64,000 bases of DNA from Haberlea rhodopensis (GCA_907163345.1 CAJQUN010000420.1:310001-374000); one strand, 5' to 3'; counted from the stretch's first letter, positions 54,050 through 64,000 are shown. Notes: generated by a model not told the origin, from the sequence alone. Numbers and translations are program-made.

Positions 54050-55771
54050 ATGAGTACAGGTGAACCCTCTGATCACGAAGAGAATTTTTACTACGATCCT
54101 GAGATCGAGAGGACACTACATCGGAGAAGAAGAGAAGCAATGTTACTTGAGGAAGAAGAGAGGAACATGATGGCTGCGAATCAAAGCTTGAGGCAGTTGG
54201 CGAATCCTAACTTGGATCAACAACCTCTCTGCATCACTTTCCCTGCCCTGACTAATAACGTAAATTTTGAACTCAAATCTGGTTTAATTCACTTATTGCA
54301 AGCTTTCCATGGTCTTGCAGGAGAAAACCCGCACAAGCATTTAATGGAATTCCACGTGGTGTGCACTACTATGAAGCCAACCGGAATCACTGAGGATCAA
54401 ATAAAGTTAAGAGCCTTTCCATTTTCTCTAAAGGACACTGCAAAAGACTGGCTATTCTACTTACCATCTGGATCGATCACCACGTGGACGGACTTACAAA
54501 GAGTATTCGTGGAGAAGTATTTTCCTGCTTCAAGGGCGACTAACATAAGAAAGGAGATCTACGGCGTGAAGCAGTTCCACGAGGAGTCACTACATGAGTA
54601 CTGGGAACGATTCAAGAAGTTGTGTGCAAGTTGTCCACAACATCAGATAAGTGAACATCTACTGATTCAATATTTCTATGAAGGTTTGCTTTCTGGTGAC
54701 AGGAACTTGGTGGATGCGGCAAGCGGAGTAGCATTTATCGACAAGACAGCGGAGGAGACAAGGAGCTTGATAGCTAACATGGCGGCCAATTCCCAACAGT
54801 TTGGACATGTTCGCCATGGACAACCGCAAAGAAAAGAGGTAAACATATCAAACCTGGAACAACAACTGATAGACCTAACTTTTCTTGTGCGTGGTCTTGC
54901 AGGTGGAAATGTAGGGAAGATAAAGCCGTGTGTAATCTGTCTGGCTGCAAACCATCCCATGGACGCATGCCCCTCATTACAAGAGACAGCCGCTGAGAAC
55001 GTGAATGCCGCGGGAGGATTCCCAGGTCCCCCACAAAGGAGCTATGGTAATCCATCGAGCAATTACAATCAAGGTTGGCAAGATCACCCGAACCAAGGTT
55101 ATGGAAACCCACAGATGCACCAACCTCCACCCTATAGACCGCCATATCAAAGACCTCCACCACCTCCAGCGCACCCTCCTTCTGACAGGTTAGAACATAG
55201 TATTAAAGTTATTGCTGAAAATAGCTTACAATTTCAACAGGAGACGAGGGCAAGCATCCAGAGCTTGACTACGCAAATGGGACAACTGGCAACTTCTCTC
55301 AACAAGATCGAAGCAAGAATCTCAAATGGACTACCTTCACAACCGGAGGTGAACCCCAGGGAGAATGTGAGCGCTATCACTGTGAATGTGAGTGGAGATA
55401 CAACTGAAGAAGAGGTGGTACTGACGCCACCTAATAACAAAGAGAAGACGGAGAAGGAGAAAGAAGTTGAAGAACCCATGCAAGAGGAGAAACCACGAGG
55501 TAAGTTCCCCAACTTTTCTGAATTTAAAAGTGAACCCCCATTCCCCCTTGCATTGAAGATGAATTTGAAGGACAAGGGTCTCAAGAGGCTCTACGAGATG
55601 TCCCCACGCTGTAATGAAAAAGGTCCACTCGAGGAAGCCAAGAAAGATGATAAGTGCAAGGAACGCGAAGGGCAGCCCAAGGTCGAGCTAGGTGAGAATG
55701 TTTCAGCGGACATCCAAAGAAGCATCCCGCTAAATGCAAAGACCCTGGTATGTTTTCCATCCCATGTATGA
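54050..55771 (+). CDS. gag: T4 Gag polyprotein
   Basis: Structural protein of the element, expected to form cytoplasmic particles and package RNA. The frame is open from 54044, but the first ATG is 54050 (MSTGEPSDHEENF), giving 573 residues. Order: charged N-terminus with an Arg/Glu-rich helix (about 18-40); plant retrotransposon Gag domain (about 93-213) with RAFPFSLKDTAKDWL, EKYFPASR and EYWERFKKLC..LLIQYFYEGL; CCHC zinc knuckle CVICLAANHPMDAC (about 294-307); proline-rich tract; acidic spacer. The last 20 residues are out of the family frame. T3 shows that gag and protease form one frame, so a single-base loss near 55710 has split T4. No slippery heptamer is visible at the overlap. Confidence 0.9.
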   Translation: MSTGEPSDHEENFYYDPEIERTLHRRRREAMLLEEEERNMMAANQSLRQLANPNLDQQPLCITFPALTNNVNFELKSGLIHLLQAFHGLAGENPHKHLMEFHVVCTTMKPTGITEDQIKLRAFPFSLKDTAKDWLFYLPSGSITTWTDLQRVFVEKYFPASRATNIRKEIYGVKQFHEESLHEYWERFKKLCASCPQHQISEHLLIQYFYEGLLSGDRNLVDAASGVAFIDKTAEETRSLIANMAANSQQFGHVRHGQPQRKEVNISNLEQQLIDLTFLVRGLAGGNVGKIKPCVICLAANHPMDACPSLQETAAENVNAAGGFPGPPQRSYGNPSSNYNQGWQDHPNQGYGNPQMHQPPPYRPPYQRPPPPPAHPPSDRLEHSIKVIAENSLQFQQETRASIQSLTTQMGQLATSLNKIEARISNGLPSQPEVNPRENVSAITVNVSGDTTEEEVVLTPPNNKEKTEKEKEVEEPMQEEKPRGKFPNFSEFKSEPPFPLALKMNLKDKGLKRLYEMSPRCNEKGPLEEAKKDDKCKEREGQPKVELGENVSADIQRSIPLNAKTLVCFPSHV

Positions 55772-56517
55772 TTAATGCTAATAGGATTGAGAAGGCTATG
55801 CTTGATTTAGGATCTTCTATAAATGTCATGCCTTACTCAATCTATTCTCAACTAAAACCGGGACTTTTAAAAAGAAATGACACTGTGATTCATTTAGCTA
55901 ATAAGTCCACGGTCATACCTAGGGGGATAATAGAGGACGTAATCGTGCATGTAAAGAACTTGGTATTCCCAGCCGATTTCTATGTCTTAGATATGGAAAA
56001 TGGTGATCCATCTAGTCTAATCCTTTTAGGGAGGCCATTCTTAAAAACATCAAAATCAGTAATCAATATGAATAGCGGTATGATAACATTGGAGTCTAGT
56101 GGTAAAGTTGCAAAATTCAACATCTATGAACCCATTAAGACTCTTGAGCATTCTAGTTACGCTATTGGCATACATGATGATTATGATTCGGATTTTGATA
56201 ATGATGAGTTGTGGGAAATGGGAAAGGCTACTGATGGCCTTGACGACAAGAGAGGTATGGATTCTAACTTAGTGCATATTGTTCATACTATTGCTGCGTT
56301 ATCTACTCACGATACTGCTGACCCTCTTATTTCTCACTTGCAGGATCGTACTGTTGGAAAGAAGCACTCTCCGGATCAACCATGTAAATCAAGTGACGAA
56401 GGAGCAAAGACTGGGGACGACCACTCAAAGAGCAACAAGCCGAAATACCGAGGAGTGAAAAAGATATTGAGGTGGTTAAGGAAGGATAGAGCAACACTGC
56501 ATCAACCACCTGGATAA
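55750..56517 (+). CDS. T4 aspartic protease
   Basis: Retropepsin-type protease that would cleave the element's polyprotein. Frame of 255 codons overlapping the gag end by 22 bp in another phase. Active-site segment LDLGSSINVMP at residues 18-28 (catalytic Asp19, in the DLG form common in Athila-type elements); ILLGRPFLKT at 91-100 is the second conserved strand. Residues 150-255 are an acidic then basic tail with no domain that I recognise, ending before an immediate hairpin. The ATG at 55750 is simply the first Met after the frame break; the domain probably continued from Gag. No RT follows the stop. Confidence 0.85.
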   Translation: MFSIPCMINANRIEKAMLDLGSSINVMPYSIYSQLKPGLLKRNDTVIHLANKSTVIPRGIIEDVIVHVKNLVFPADFYVLDMENGDPSSLILLGRPFLKTSKSVINMNSGMITLESSGKVAKFNIYEPIKTLEHSSYAIGIHDDYDSDFDNDELWEMGKATDGLDDKRGMDSNLVHIVHTIAALSTHDTADPLISHLQDRTVGKKHSPDQPCKSSDEGAKTGDDHSKSNKPKYRGVKKILRWLRKDRATLHQPPG

Positions 56518-56525
56518 AGGACTGG

Positions 56526-56575
56526 CGTCGGGCCACCGACGTTAAATAGAGGCGCTGCTTGGGAGGCAACCCAAG
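56526..56575 (+). other. T4 double hairpin after the protease stop (includes H1)
   Basis: CGTCGG-GCCA-CCGACG (56526-56541) begins 9 nt after the stop codon. It is followed by H1, CTTGGG-AGGCAA-CCCAAG (56558-56575). H1 is identical in T2 and T3; the first hairpin is retained in T3 with one change (CGTCGG to TGTCGG). Confidence 0.75.
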
Positions 56576-57929
56576 GGGAGTTAATTTCCTTTCTCCCTTT
56601 TATTTTTTTTTTGTTTTAGTCGTTAGACTTTTCTCTTTTCTTGTATTTTTGCCTTACATTAGGGACAATGTAAGATTTAAGTATGGGGGAGGGATTAGTA
56701 GTGTGTTATTGTTTTTCTTATTTCAAAAATACAAAAAAATCAAAAATTTTGACAAATTTTGAGCTCATAGTTAGTAATGAACAAATGCTTAGAATCACTA
56801 GCCCATGATGAAATCTAATTGATATCATGCATGCTTTTGAACTTAGGTGAATTGTTAACCTTGGAACACTTTGAACTCTAATGCAAAGTTTACTATAACT
56901 TAATAGTTGAATATTTTGAGCACATTATTGTCATGGCTTGTGAAGTGTGCATAGCTTAGTGAAGATTGTGTAAATTTTGTGATAGTCTTAAGAAGTCTCT
57001 AATACATGCTAGAACTTAACTACATGCTCTTTGAGGCGTATGTCTAGACTACTTGCAAACATGAAAGTGATATAGGCAATCTTTGATGCGTTTGAGCCTT
57101 TCAAGCCTACCATGTAAACAAAATCAATCTCTAGTACCCGTTTTGAGCCTTAATGTAAAAGAATGGTAGTATGCTAAGCATACTAGAGACCCCCATTCAA
57201 CATTCCTTGACTAGCTTATCATCCTACCCTTTTAGCCTAAATATGCTTTTAATCCATACCTCTTAAGGGAGTATGATGTATTTCACTCAAATGCACTTGG
57301 AAATTCATTGAATTATATTTGTGAACTTTATTGTCAAAAGAATGGAATACATGAAAGAAAAGGAATGCCTTGAGAAATTTGATAAAATATGACTCCAAGG
57401 GGAGCCAATGCACAAAAGAAAAAAATGTTGAAATAAACCTTGAAAAAATGAACAAGGTTTGAAAAATTCATACAAGAAGAGAAGTTTTAGTGTGCATTTC
57501 ATCATACTCTCTTGTTTGATATATCTTTATCCTTTCTTTCATAAGCCAATACCTAGGCCAAGCTACAAGCTAATAAAGACCTACTTGATTTATGTTTGCA
57601 AAGTAGCTAAGATAGTGGAGAAGAGTGTGCAAGTGAGCTTATACTTGTGTTAGTGTATGACTTGAACTGTTGTGGATTTACATCTTTCGGAGCTATAAGT
57701 TGTACACAACATTTGTTTATGACCACACACACACGTTCACTACTCTGTTGAGTATGAAATGTTTAGGGATTGAACTTGTTCCACTGTTAACTTTTCACCG
57801 CCTTTCATTACTGTGCATGTTAAAATTGTTGAGGCATTAAAGTGAGGACAAGTTGCTTAGTTATGAATCTATGAGCTAACCAAAAATATTGTAGTTTTTA
57901 TTTGTTAACTCGAGGTCGAGTAAAGAGTA
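56576..57929 (+). other. T4 3' non-coding region
   Basis: No coding motif. Contains hairpin H2 CTTACATT-AGGGAC-AATGTAAG (56653-56674), internal purine tract AAGTATGGGGGAG (56679-56691) and hairpin H3 (57161-57198). Its sequence parallels the reverse complement of T3 41749-43020. Confidence 0.7.
57161..57198 (+). other. T4 hairpin H3
   Basis: Outer arms GAATGG (57161-57166) and CCATTC (57193-57198); inner perfect inverted repeat TAGTATGCT-A-AGCATACTA (57167-57185). Confidence 0.75.
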
Positions 57930-57943
57930 AGTATGGGGGAGTT
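57930..57943 (+). other. T4 polypurine tract
   Basis: AGTATGGGGGAGTT just before the 3' LTR start TGATGTGACTAG. It is a near copy of the internal tract at 56679-56691. Confidence 0.85.
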
Positions 57944-59409
57944 TGATGTGACTAGAATAGACACATCTTTAGCTTTTAATTGTCTACGATTTGGTAGGTT
58001 TTGATGGATAATTTGATACGTATGCTACCTAATCGTGTATTTGTGTAATTGTAGGTACAATCGAAGAAAACGAGCTATAAATGATGTGTAAAGACCAAGA
58101 AAAGACATGGACATGACAAGGACTCAAAGTTGATCAAGAAAAGGGCAAAAACATAATTTTGGAAGTGGCGATCGATCGCATGGAAGAGGCAATCGATCGC
58201 CTATGGACAGAAACTTTTGCATCAAATGTGAAGAAGCAGCGATCGATCGCCATATTCAGCGATCGATCGCCACTTTATAGCGATCGATCGCCTCAAGTAT
58301 TTTGCCGAAAAAAATAAATAAGCGACCGTTCGCCATATTGATAGCGATCGATCGCCGAAGAGTCCGGAAATATGGAAATTGAGTCTTTTACCATGTTTAA
58401 AAGATTGTAACCTAAATTTTAGCCTCCATAACCTGATAACTCGATTTTTACACCTCATATCAGACAGATTTTGAGAATTTTCAACTAAGTTAGGTTTTTA
58501 GAATAATTTTCTTTCAAGTTTTGTCACGAACAACGCGAAGAACGGAACCGGAATCGACAAGCCGGAATCGTGATTCGTCTTAGTAATTTCTTTCCCTTTA
58601 TTTATTTAATGATTTCGAACCATATTTTGTTGATTTTGGATTCAATTATGCTAGGCTAAACCCTTAGATTCTTGGTTTAAGGGATACTTGCTTTTGGAAT
58701 TGAATCTCTTGTGAGAATTTTGATTTGTTTTGTGAATTTAATTTCAATTTCAATCCTGTTTCTTGGTATCGATTTCAATGATTATTGTGTTTGTTTATTA
58801 GATTGATCACCTAGTGTTCATATGCATAATCGATAGCTAATTAAGAAGCAACTAAGATTAATAATTACCGGCTGTAGGTGTTATTGAATTCTTAGGAGAA
58901 ACGATTGAGTAATCAATTCTTAACGGCTGTAGTTTCTATTGATTAGGTTTATCGAATTCACTAGTTTGAAATCTATCATTGATTTAATCATACTGCTGTA
59001 GTTTTGATTAGAGATTTGATAAGGGCCGGATTGAATGCTGTTTTCTCTTTGACTACGATTAAGGTGGATAGGAATTAAATTTCCAATCGATGAATAATTG
59101 AAAGAATTCGAATGTTAGTGATTTGATGATCGAGAGAGAATTTTCCAAAAGTAAAGTTGACCGACAACCAAGAATCGCTTCACTCTCATAAGTTTAAATC
59201 ATCTTAGTTAATCTTGTTAATTTAGTTTAGTTCTTAGAATTTGTTTAGTAGTAATCACTCAACCCAAATCCCCTTTTTACTATTCGTTTTCAAATTGGCA
59301 CGAAAAAAGTACTACATTCCCTGTGGGATCGATCCCTACTCTCGCTACTACATACTTTTGCTATTAACTTGAGAAGGGTTAATTTGGGCGTACGCGATAA
59401 ACGCTACCA
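57944..59409 (+). repeat. T4 3' LTR
   Basis: 1466 bp, TGATGTGACTAG ... CGCTACCA. Contains the palindrome cluster 58163-58364 that is absent from the 5' LTR. The region after 58395 is nearly identical to the 5' LTR. Confidence 0.88.
58163..58364. promoter_or_regulatory. GCGATCGATCGC cluster in T4 3' LTR
   Basis: Six to seven copies of GCGATCGATCGC or close variants (GCAATCGATCGCC, GCGACCGTTCGCC) in about 200 bp. Confidence 0.55.
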
Positions 59410-59426
59410 ATAGGCTGACGAAGGTA

Positions 59427-61153
59427 TGTAAGACCCCAACACTTAAACTCGTCATTAGTTCATTAATGACGTCGTATGTGTATAAATTTTTCATTCTTTA
59501 AAATATCATTTCATGTTTCCCATAATCCCATGACATAAATAATGTTCAACATTATATGATCATCTCTACCAACAAATAGACTCAAAGATTTCGCCCATTA
59601 CCAACCCCATTACACCACTTTTATATTGTGGGTTTTTATAAAAATTTGGGCAGAGTCTCCCCATAAAATTGAGCTATCCCAAAGTAAGACACATCACCAA
59701 CATAATTCCAGCCAGGGAAAAACACAAAAAGAAAACAAAACTCTAAATAAGTTCCCAGCCAGGGAAAACACCATACTAGGAAGACATCAGAAGTGGGCTT
59801 CAACACCCTTATACAGTCCACATACTTCCAATTGCTCACATACGAGCAACAAATAAATGAATACCAATCTAACTGAATAAATAGCATATCCTATTTACCC
59901 ACTCTCATATACGCTTCTGTTTCTGGAAGCGGCATGATCCAACAAATCTCGAACCAATATCCCAAAGTAGTTTAGTACCTGTTGTACCTGTTTCAACAGA
60001 AACAGCCCCCACACGGGTGATCATATCTTGTCACGATACTCATATTCATGACAATGCATAACAATTATAATTAATTCATAATATAACAATTTAAGAGTAT
60101 TTAAAATCCATAAAAATGTACTCCCTGTACAGTTCGGAATCCGCATAGCTTCCACTAGCTGTTCCTGTTTCAGTCTCACATGCTTTCATAAACATCAAAT
60201 TCAGTATCGTTAATCACAACATGAAACTCATCAATGCAATAAATTCAATATGATCACAATTCATCATTTATGCTCAATCATAACGAGTCTCATATCGAAG
60301 GCAACTCTGCCTGTACGTTAATCTCATTCTCGACCATTTCTCATATCGATCATGCCAAAGGCATCCATACCCAACTCCATATCCGGACCACGTACATCTA
60401 CGTGTCCATCATACCACATATATCAACTCAGTTCACATATTCATTTTCTCATATTCAGTTATCACAATTCAACAATACATGAATACTGGAATATGAAATA
60501 ATTCATATTATACCTGCTCGTACGTCACTACATACCTTATAATCTGTTTTTACCGTCAAGTCACCCTCCTTGTTGTCCGAGAGCTCAAGAAGGCTCTACA
60601 TGAACTTAAAGGTATAATGGTTATCTCATAACCAATATTTGATGCACAAAATCTCTTATTAATTCATTCATAAAGTTATGCCCATAATATCACATAATCC
60701 AACCACCCAACAACAAAACTAAATTTAGCCAATTAACATGTTCCAAACATCCAAACAAACGCCGAAGTGATTCAAACCAAGACAGGAAAGAAAGGGTCCA
60801 TGTAGATAAGAGATTCTACCCTTTAATCCAATTCCCTTAATCCCAACATAAAGTCATTTATTTGATTAAATTCAACTTTAACAAATTAAAGATGCATTGG
60901 ATTCCAAATTCTTGATTTAGAACTCACTATTAAGATTAGTGACTCAATAAGGTGACATAAATCAATAATACATGCTATGCTATTCATTTGAGCATAAATA
61001 TCACTATAACACTATTCCATGTTATAATACATACTAGCATGCATCTAACCCATTTATTTACACACTACACATGTTTTCAATTGTAACACATCTCATACCA
61101 TAGCCCAACACCCACCAAATATCACAATGGCTACAAGCCATAGAAGGTAGTCA
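59427..61153 (-). repeat. R1: LTR-like block related to the L1/L2 family
   Basis: On the plus strand it begins TGTAAGACCCC, the mirror of an LTR end. It carries the family landmarks in order: GGGCAGAGTCTCCCC (59648), two CCAGCCAGGGAA motifs, CCCCCACACGGGTG (60010) and an ACGT pair GTACGT-CACT-ACATAC (60520-60535). The far end is uncertain. A purine tract on the minus strand (TTAGTGGGGG, near 61160) followed by TGACTACC suggests an LTR start at 61153, but TGTGATATTTGG ending at 61124 is an alternative. No TSD found. Confidence 0.5.
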
Positions 61154-61527
61154 TTTTCCCCCACTAACAAGACTTAGACCCACACTTGAATCTCCTTTAA
61201 GCATATTAACAAACACCTTCCATGCATGATTTAATCTTCATTTATTTTAACCAACAATAATACTAAGCCAAGACAAAACTCAACAATTTCCTTCTAACAA
61301 TTAATCATTCAATAAAGTGAGTCACATAACCGCCTTAACCCGCTATACCAATTCAAGTTATCATTCTTCATTGACAATACTTCATCTAACCACAAATCAC
61401 AACATATATCCACATACAACAATAAAACAATCTTCATCCTTCAAAACAAATGTTTAAATCCAATTAGAATACTCTCAAATTATGAGCCATAAATGTTAGC
61501 TATCCACCCTACCATTAGTAAGGCTTT
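61154..61527. other. Unassigned AT-rich stretch between R1 and T5
   Basis: No gene or repeat structure seen. It may be interior sequence of R1 or flank into which T5 inserted (left TSD candidate GCTTT, 61523-61527). Confidence 0.4.
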
Positions 61528-63646
61528 TGTAAGGACCCTAATCCTTAAGTGCGGAAATAAGGCATAATAGAGCTAATATAAACAATCAGAGTCTAAAAGA
61601 ACATGTTGAGTCTATGAGCTTAAGCATTACATGCCATAATAATAAGGACTTCCAAAAAGAATGGATTAATTACATTCCTCATCAATGAATGCTATCAACT
61701 AGTTTTACACTACTCCTAGAGTAGACACTAGACAAAATAATCCTGTCCTTTAATCCTCAAAAGAATGCTTCTCAAGCTCACCACCTCAACCCGTTCAAAG
61801 CTTGCTATCATGCCAAAAAGGTACCTACAAGGACAACCCCCAAACATGAGCAATAATAATCATTCATATTCAACACAATATGAAGATAAAGCGTAAATGC
61901 ATAATCAATATAAAACACTTCCTGTTTTCCATGCATTTCAAACGCTTCCCGTTTGGTTGTCCCTGTACCATAACTCATGAGTATAATCAACAGATTATTT
62001 TTAATGGCCAAAACATGTCATGACATCATATACCATCTCAACAGTACCAAATATTGGTCACCATTCCCTAGTCTGTCCATCACAGTGTATTTTAATGCCC
62101 CTCGCTTATTTTCATATGAGCGGCATAGGATAACCTCGCTTCAACGGACTGCGGGACTCCCACCCCTCGCCTCTCGTTGAGCGGCAAATACCCTTTCCTC
62201 GCCCCATATGATAACCACGCTCAAATGTGACATGCGGCGCTCCCACCCCTCGCTTCACATTTAGCGGAACCAAAACAAAAAGCGGCAAGCATTAAAATCA
62301 TCAAAGGATGACCACGACTCATGGGATGTGCATCCAATAATCATAATATGCATCTATCATCAATATGCATCAATTACCATGTATATGCATCCACAATGCA
62401 ATACCACATATGGCATAAATCAACATGTATATGCATCCACAATGCAATACCACATATATACCCGCATCCACAATGCATAATCAATGAGTATATAAAATAC
62501 ATGTTACCGTTGGGTGCCCGTACGTCCACTACGTACCTTTCCAAAAGTGGAATTGGTCCGGCTTCAATTCCTCGGTTGTGTTGCTACCTGGGATGGTTCT
62601 ACACAATCACACAACCCCATATTAGAAGCCAAATAATAGCCAAATACCAAAAATTTGACAAAATAAATCATTTTCCAAAATTCCACAGGCGGCGATCGAT
62701 CGCTTCCCATAGGCGATCGATCGCCTCGAAATACAGCGGCGATCGGTCGCCCCAAACATGGCGATCGATCGCCATTCCTTTGAAAAACCCACTGCCTCTC
62801 GGCGATCGGTCGCCTCATAACAGGCGATCGATCGCCTAACCCGAAATTTTGGTACTGCCTTACGGCGATCGATCGCCCCATTTCAGGAGGTCGATCGCCT
62901 CGCACAGACTCGCGATTTTTCACCATTTTTGCATACCAAAACCTTCCAATCCATCCCAATACTCAAACCAACCAACCAACAACATATTTATCAACATAAA
63001 CTTCCAAAATACACCTTAAAACAACCATAAATCCAACCATTAACCAAACCCACAACAACCCAACAAAACCCATTTTAAAACCATTCAAAATCAAACCAAA
63101 CTCAAACAAAACCTTACAAAATTAAAGCATGAGGTACCCATACCTCTTGGGGATCTCAAATCACCCAATATGCTCCACAAATCAAGATTTTTGAAAGGTT
63201 TCTTCTCAACCCTAGGCTTGAGCTCGAAAATGGAAGAAGGGGAAGGGTTTGTGGGTTTTGATTTGGTAAAGTGAAAGTGATTTGGTAAAGTGGGGTTGGG
63301 GGTAAAAGGGTTGGGTTTAATTAAAAAGCATACCAACAATTCCATGGTGTATAAAACACCCCAACATGATATTTTTTTCAAAGCATTTTCTCAAAATGCA
63401 CCATAATATCAATTAACACATGATTTCTAATCAATTGCTACCAAAGGCAAATAAATCATGCTCCCAATAATATTTACCCAACATGCACCACATGTACCCT
63501 GAAATGCAACCCCGGGTCATCCTATCCACATGACCATGCATTTCCATAAGGTAAATAAATTCCAACACATAATTAATTACTACCATAACTAATCATATGA
63601 ACACAATTAAAGCCACATAGCAATTAACCATTTCGGGGATGTCACA
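61528..63646 (-). repeat. T5 3' LTR
   Basis: 2119 bp; on the minus strand TGTGACATCCCCGAAATGG ... GGGTCCTTACA. Contains a GATCGATC cluster (62691-62902) with spacing like S5, an ACGT pair GTACGT-CCACT-ACGTAC (62520-62535) and GCGAGG/CCGCT motifs (about 62100-62290). Confidence 0.9.
62691..62902. promoter_or_regulatory. GGCGATCGATCGCC cluster in T5 LTR
   Basis: Eight copies or near-copies in 212 bp, including GGCGATCGATCGCC and GGCGATCGGTCGCC, in the arrangement found in S5 but inverted. Confidence 0.55.
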
Positions 63647-63658
63647 ATACTCCCATAC

Positions 63659-64000
63659 TTATAAGATTTTGCCCTCGAAATCACATGCACTTACCCCAAA
63701 AGAAACTAAACATAAACTCATACCAGAGAATAGTTCCGGGTAGTGCTGCACCATATGCTGCTCCGTCTCCCACGTAGCCTCCTCGACACCCCTGCGATCC
63801 CACTGAAATTTGATCATCGGTATCACTTTGTTCCGAAGTTTACGGTCTGCTCGATCCAGAATTCTGACAGGCCGTTCTACATAAGATACATCTGACTCTA
63901 ACTGAACTTCGGAAGGCTGTAACACGTGAGACGGATCCGGCTCATACTTTCGCAGCATCGATACATGAAACACATCATGTATACCAGATAAAGAAGGCGG
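63659..64000 (-). CDS. T5 Pol C-terminus (post-integrase, chromodomain-like)
   Basis: The frame enters from beyond the window edge with ..PPSLSGIHDVFHVSMLRKYEPDPSHV, the typical end of plant Ty3/gypsy integrase. It continues with ..ERPVRILDRADRKLRNKVIP and FQWDRRGVEEATWETEQHM..YPELF, which fits a chromodomain-like tail of Tekay-type elements. Such tails are thought to guide integration to particular chromatin. The last ~25 residues run into CGAGGGCAAAATCTTATAA, where the stop codon (63659-63661) abuts the PPT. No stop or frame break is visible in the 113 codons in view. Whether the rest of pol is intact cannot be judged here. Confidence 0.92.
   Translation of the reverse strand, partial: PPSLSGIHDVFHVSMLRKYEPDPSHVLQPSEVQLESDVSYVERPVRILDRADRKLRNKVIPMIKFQWDRRGVEEATWETEQHMVQHYPELFSGMSLCLVSFGVSACDFEGKIL

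Larger units (their letters stand above)
52808..59409 (+). mobile_element. T4: Athila-like gag-pro LTR retrotransposon
   Basis: 5' LTR 52808-53949, PBS tRNA-Asp 53955-53972, gag and protease, 3' non-coding region, PPT and 3' LTR 57944-59409. There is no RT, RNase H or integrase. The 5' LTR lacks the first ~45 bp present in the 3' LTR, so no TSD can be assigned; the right flank is ATAGGCTGACG. It is the same family as T3 and shares its hairpin and purine-tract layout with T2. Confidence 0.88.
61528..64000 (-). mobile_element. T5: chromovirus-type Ty3/gypsy element, 3' part
   Basis: 3' LTR 61528-63646, PPT around 63647-63658 and the C-terminus of pol running off the window edge at 64000, all on the minus strand. 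The LTR is the same family as S5. The rest of the element, including a possible complete pol, lies beyond the window. Confidence 0.9.

Noticed and set aside
55750..55771. Gag/protease overlap in T4 as programmed -1 frameshifting.
   Set aside because: T3 has the same region in one frame and no slippery heptamer is visible, so a single-base loss is simpler. Kept as a low-interest finding with a test.
58163..58364. GCGATCGC resembles the cyanobacterial HIP1 palindrome, suggesting bacterial contamination.
   Set aside because: The motif is confined to LTRs bounded by plant-type PBS, PPT and TSDs; the surrounding sequence is plainly plant retrotransposon DNA.

Overview
The window looks like heterochromatic, intergenic DNA of a flowering plant, most likely a dicot. 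The evidence is the set of repeat families: Ty1/copia and Ty3/gypsy LTR retrotransposons with plant-type primer-binding sites (tRNA-iMet TGGTATCAGAGC and tRNA-Asp TGGCGCCGTTGCCGGGGA), plant-style polypurine tracts, 5-bp target-site duplications (TSDs) and solo LTRs. I found no host gene, rRNA, convincing tRNA or CRISPR array. The species cannot be named from sequence alone.

Layout. 1-1445 is AT-rich unassigned DNA. T1 (1451-5833) is a copia-type element with minisatellite-bearing LTRs and no coding capacity. From 6231 to 45789 I read one old copia element (H) cut into six pieces by nested insertions: T2 (6382-12430, Athila-like, gag only), S1 (solo LTR 12893-23072, itself split by L1), L1 (13973-22765, large non-coding retrotransposon derivative, LARD-like), L2 (24541-34485, LARD-like, itself split by solo LTR S2 at 30282-31607), S3 (solo LTR 35122-37727) and T3 (40231 to about 44933, minus strand, Athila-like gag-pro remnant). 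Element L3 starts at 45790 inside the RNase H of H. It carries solo LTRs S4 (47525-49577) and S5 (50507-52580), a short gag start at 52680, and then T4 (52808-59409, Athila-like with a 573-codon gag and a protease). An LTR-like block R1 (59427 to about 61153, minus) and the 3' end of a chromovirus T5 (3' LTR 61528-63646, pol C-terminus to 64000, minus) close the window. TSDs support T1 (CAATA), T2 (AACGC), S1 (ATGGC), L1 (CATAC), L2 (ACATG), S2 (ATTCG), S3 (ACATA), S4 (TATAA) and S5 (CATAT).

How the parts relate. No element here encodes a complete gag-pol, so all would depend on enzymes supplied from elsewhere. The most unusual content is non-coding. L1, L2 and L3 share a core built of many short hairpins whose stems change in a compensatory way between copies, including tandem arrays where each unit is a tiny stem-loop with a constant loop and a variable but self-matching stem. 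The Athila-like T2, T3 and T4 share three further hairpins, one with covarying stems, and a duplicated polypurine tract. Clusters of the palindrome GGCGATCGATCGCC recur in LTRs of families that otherwise look unrelated.
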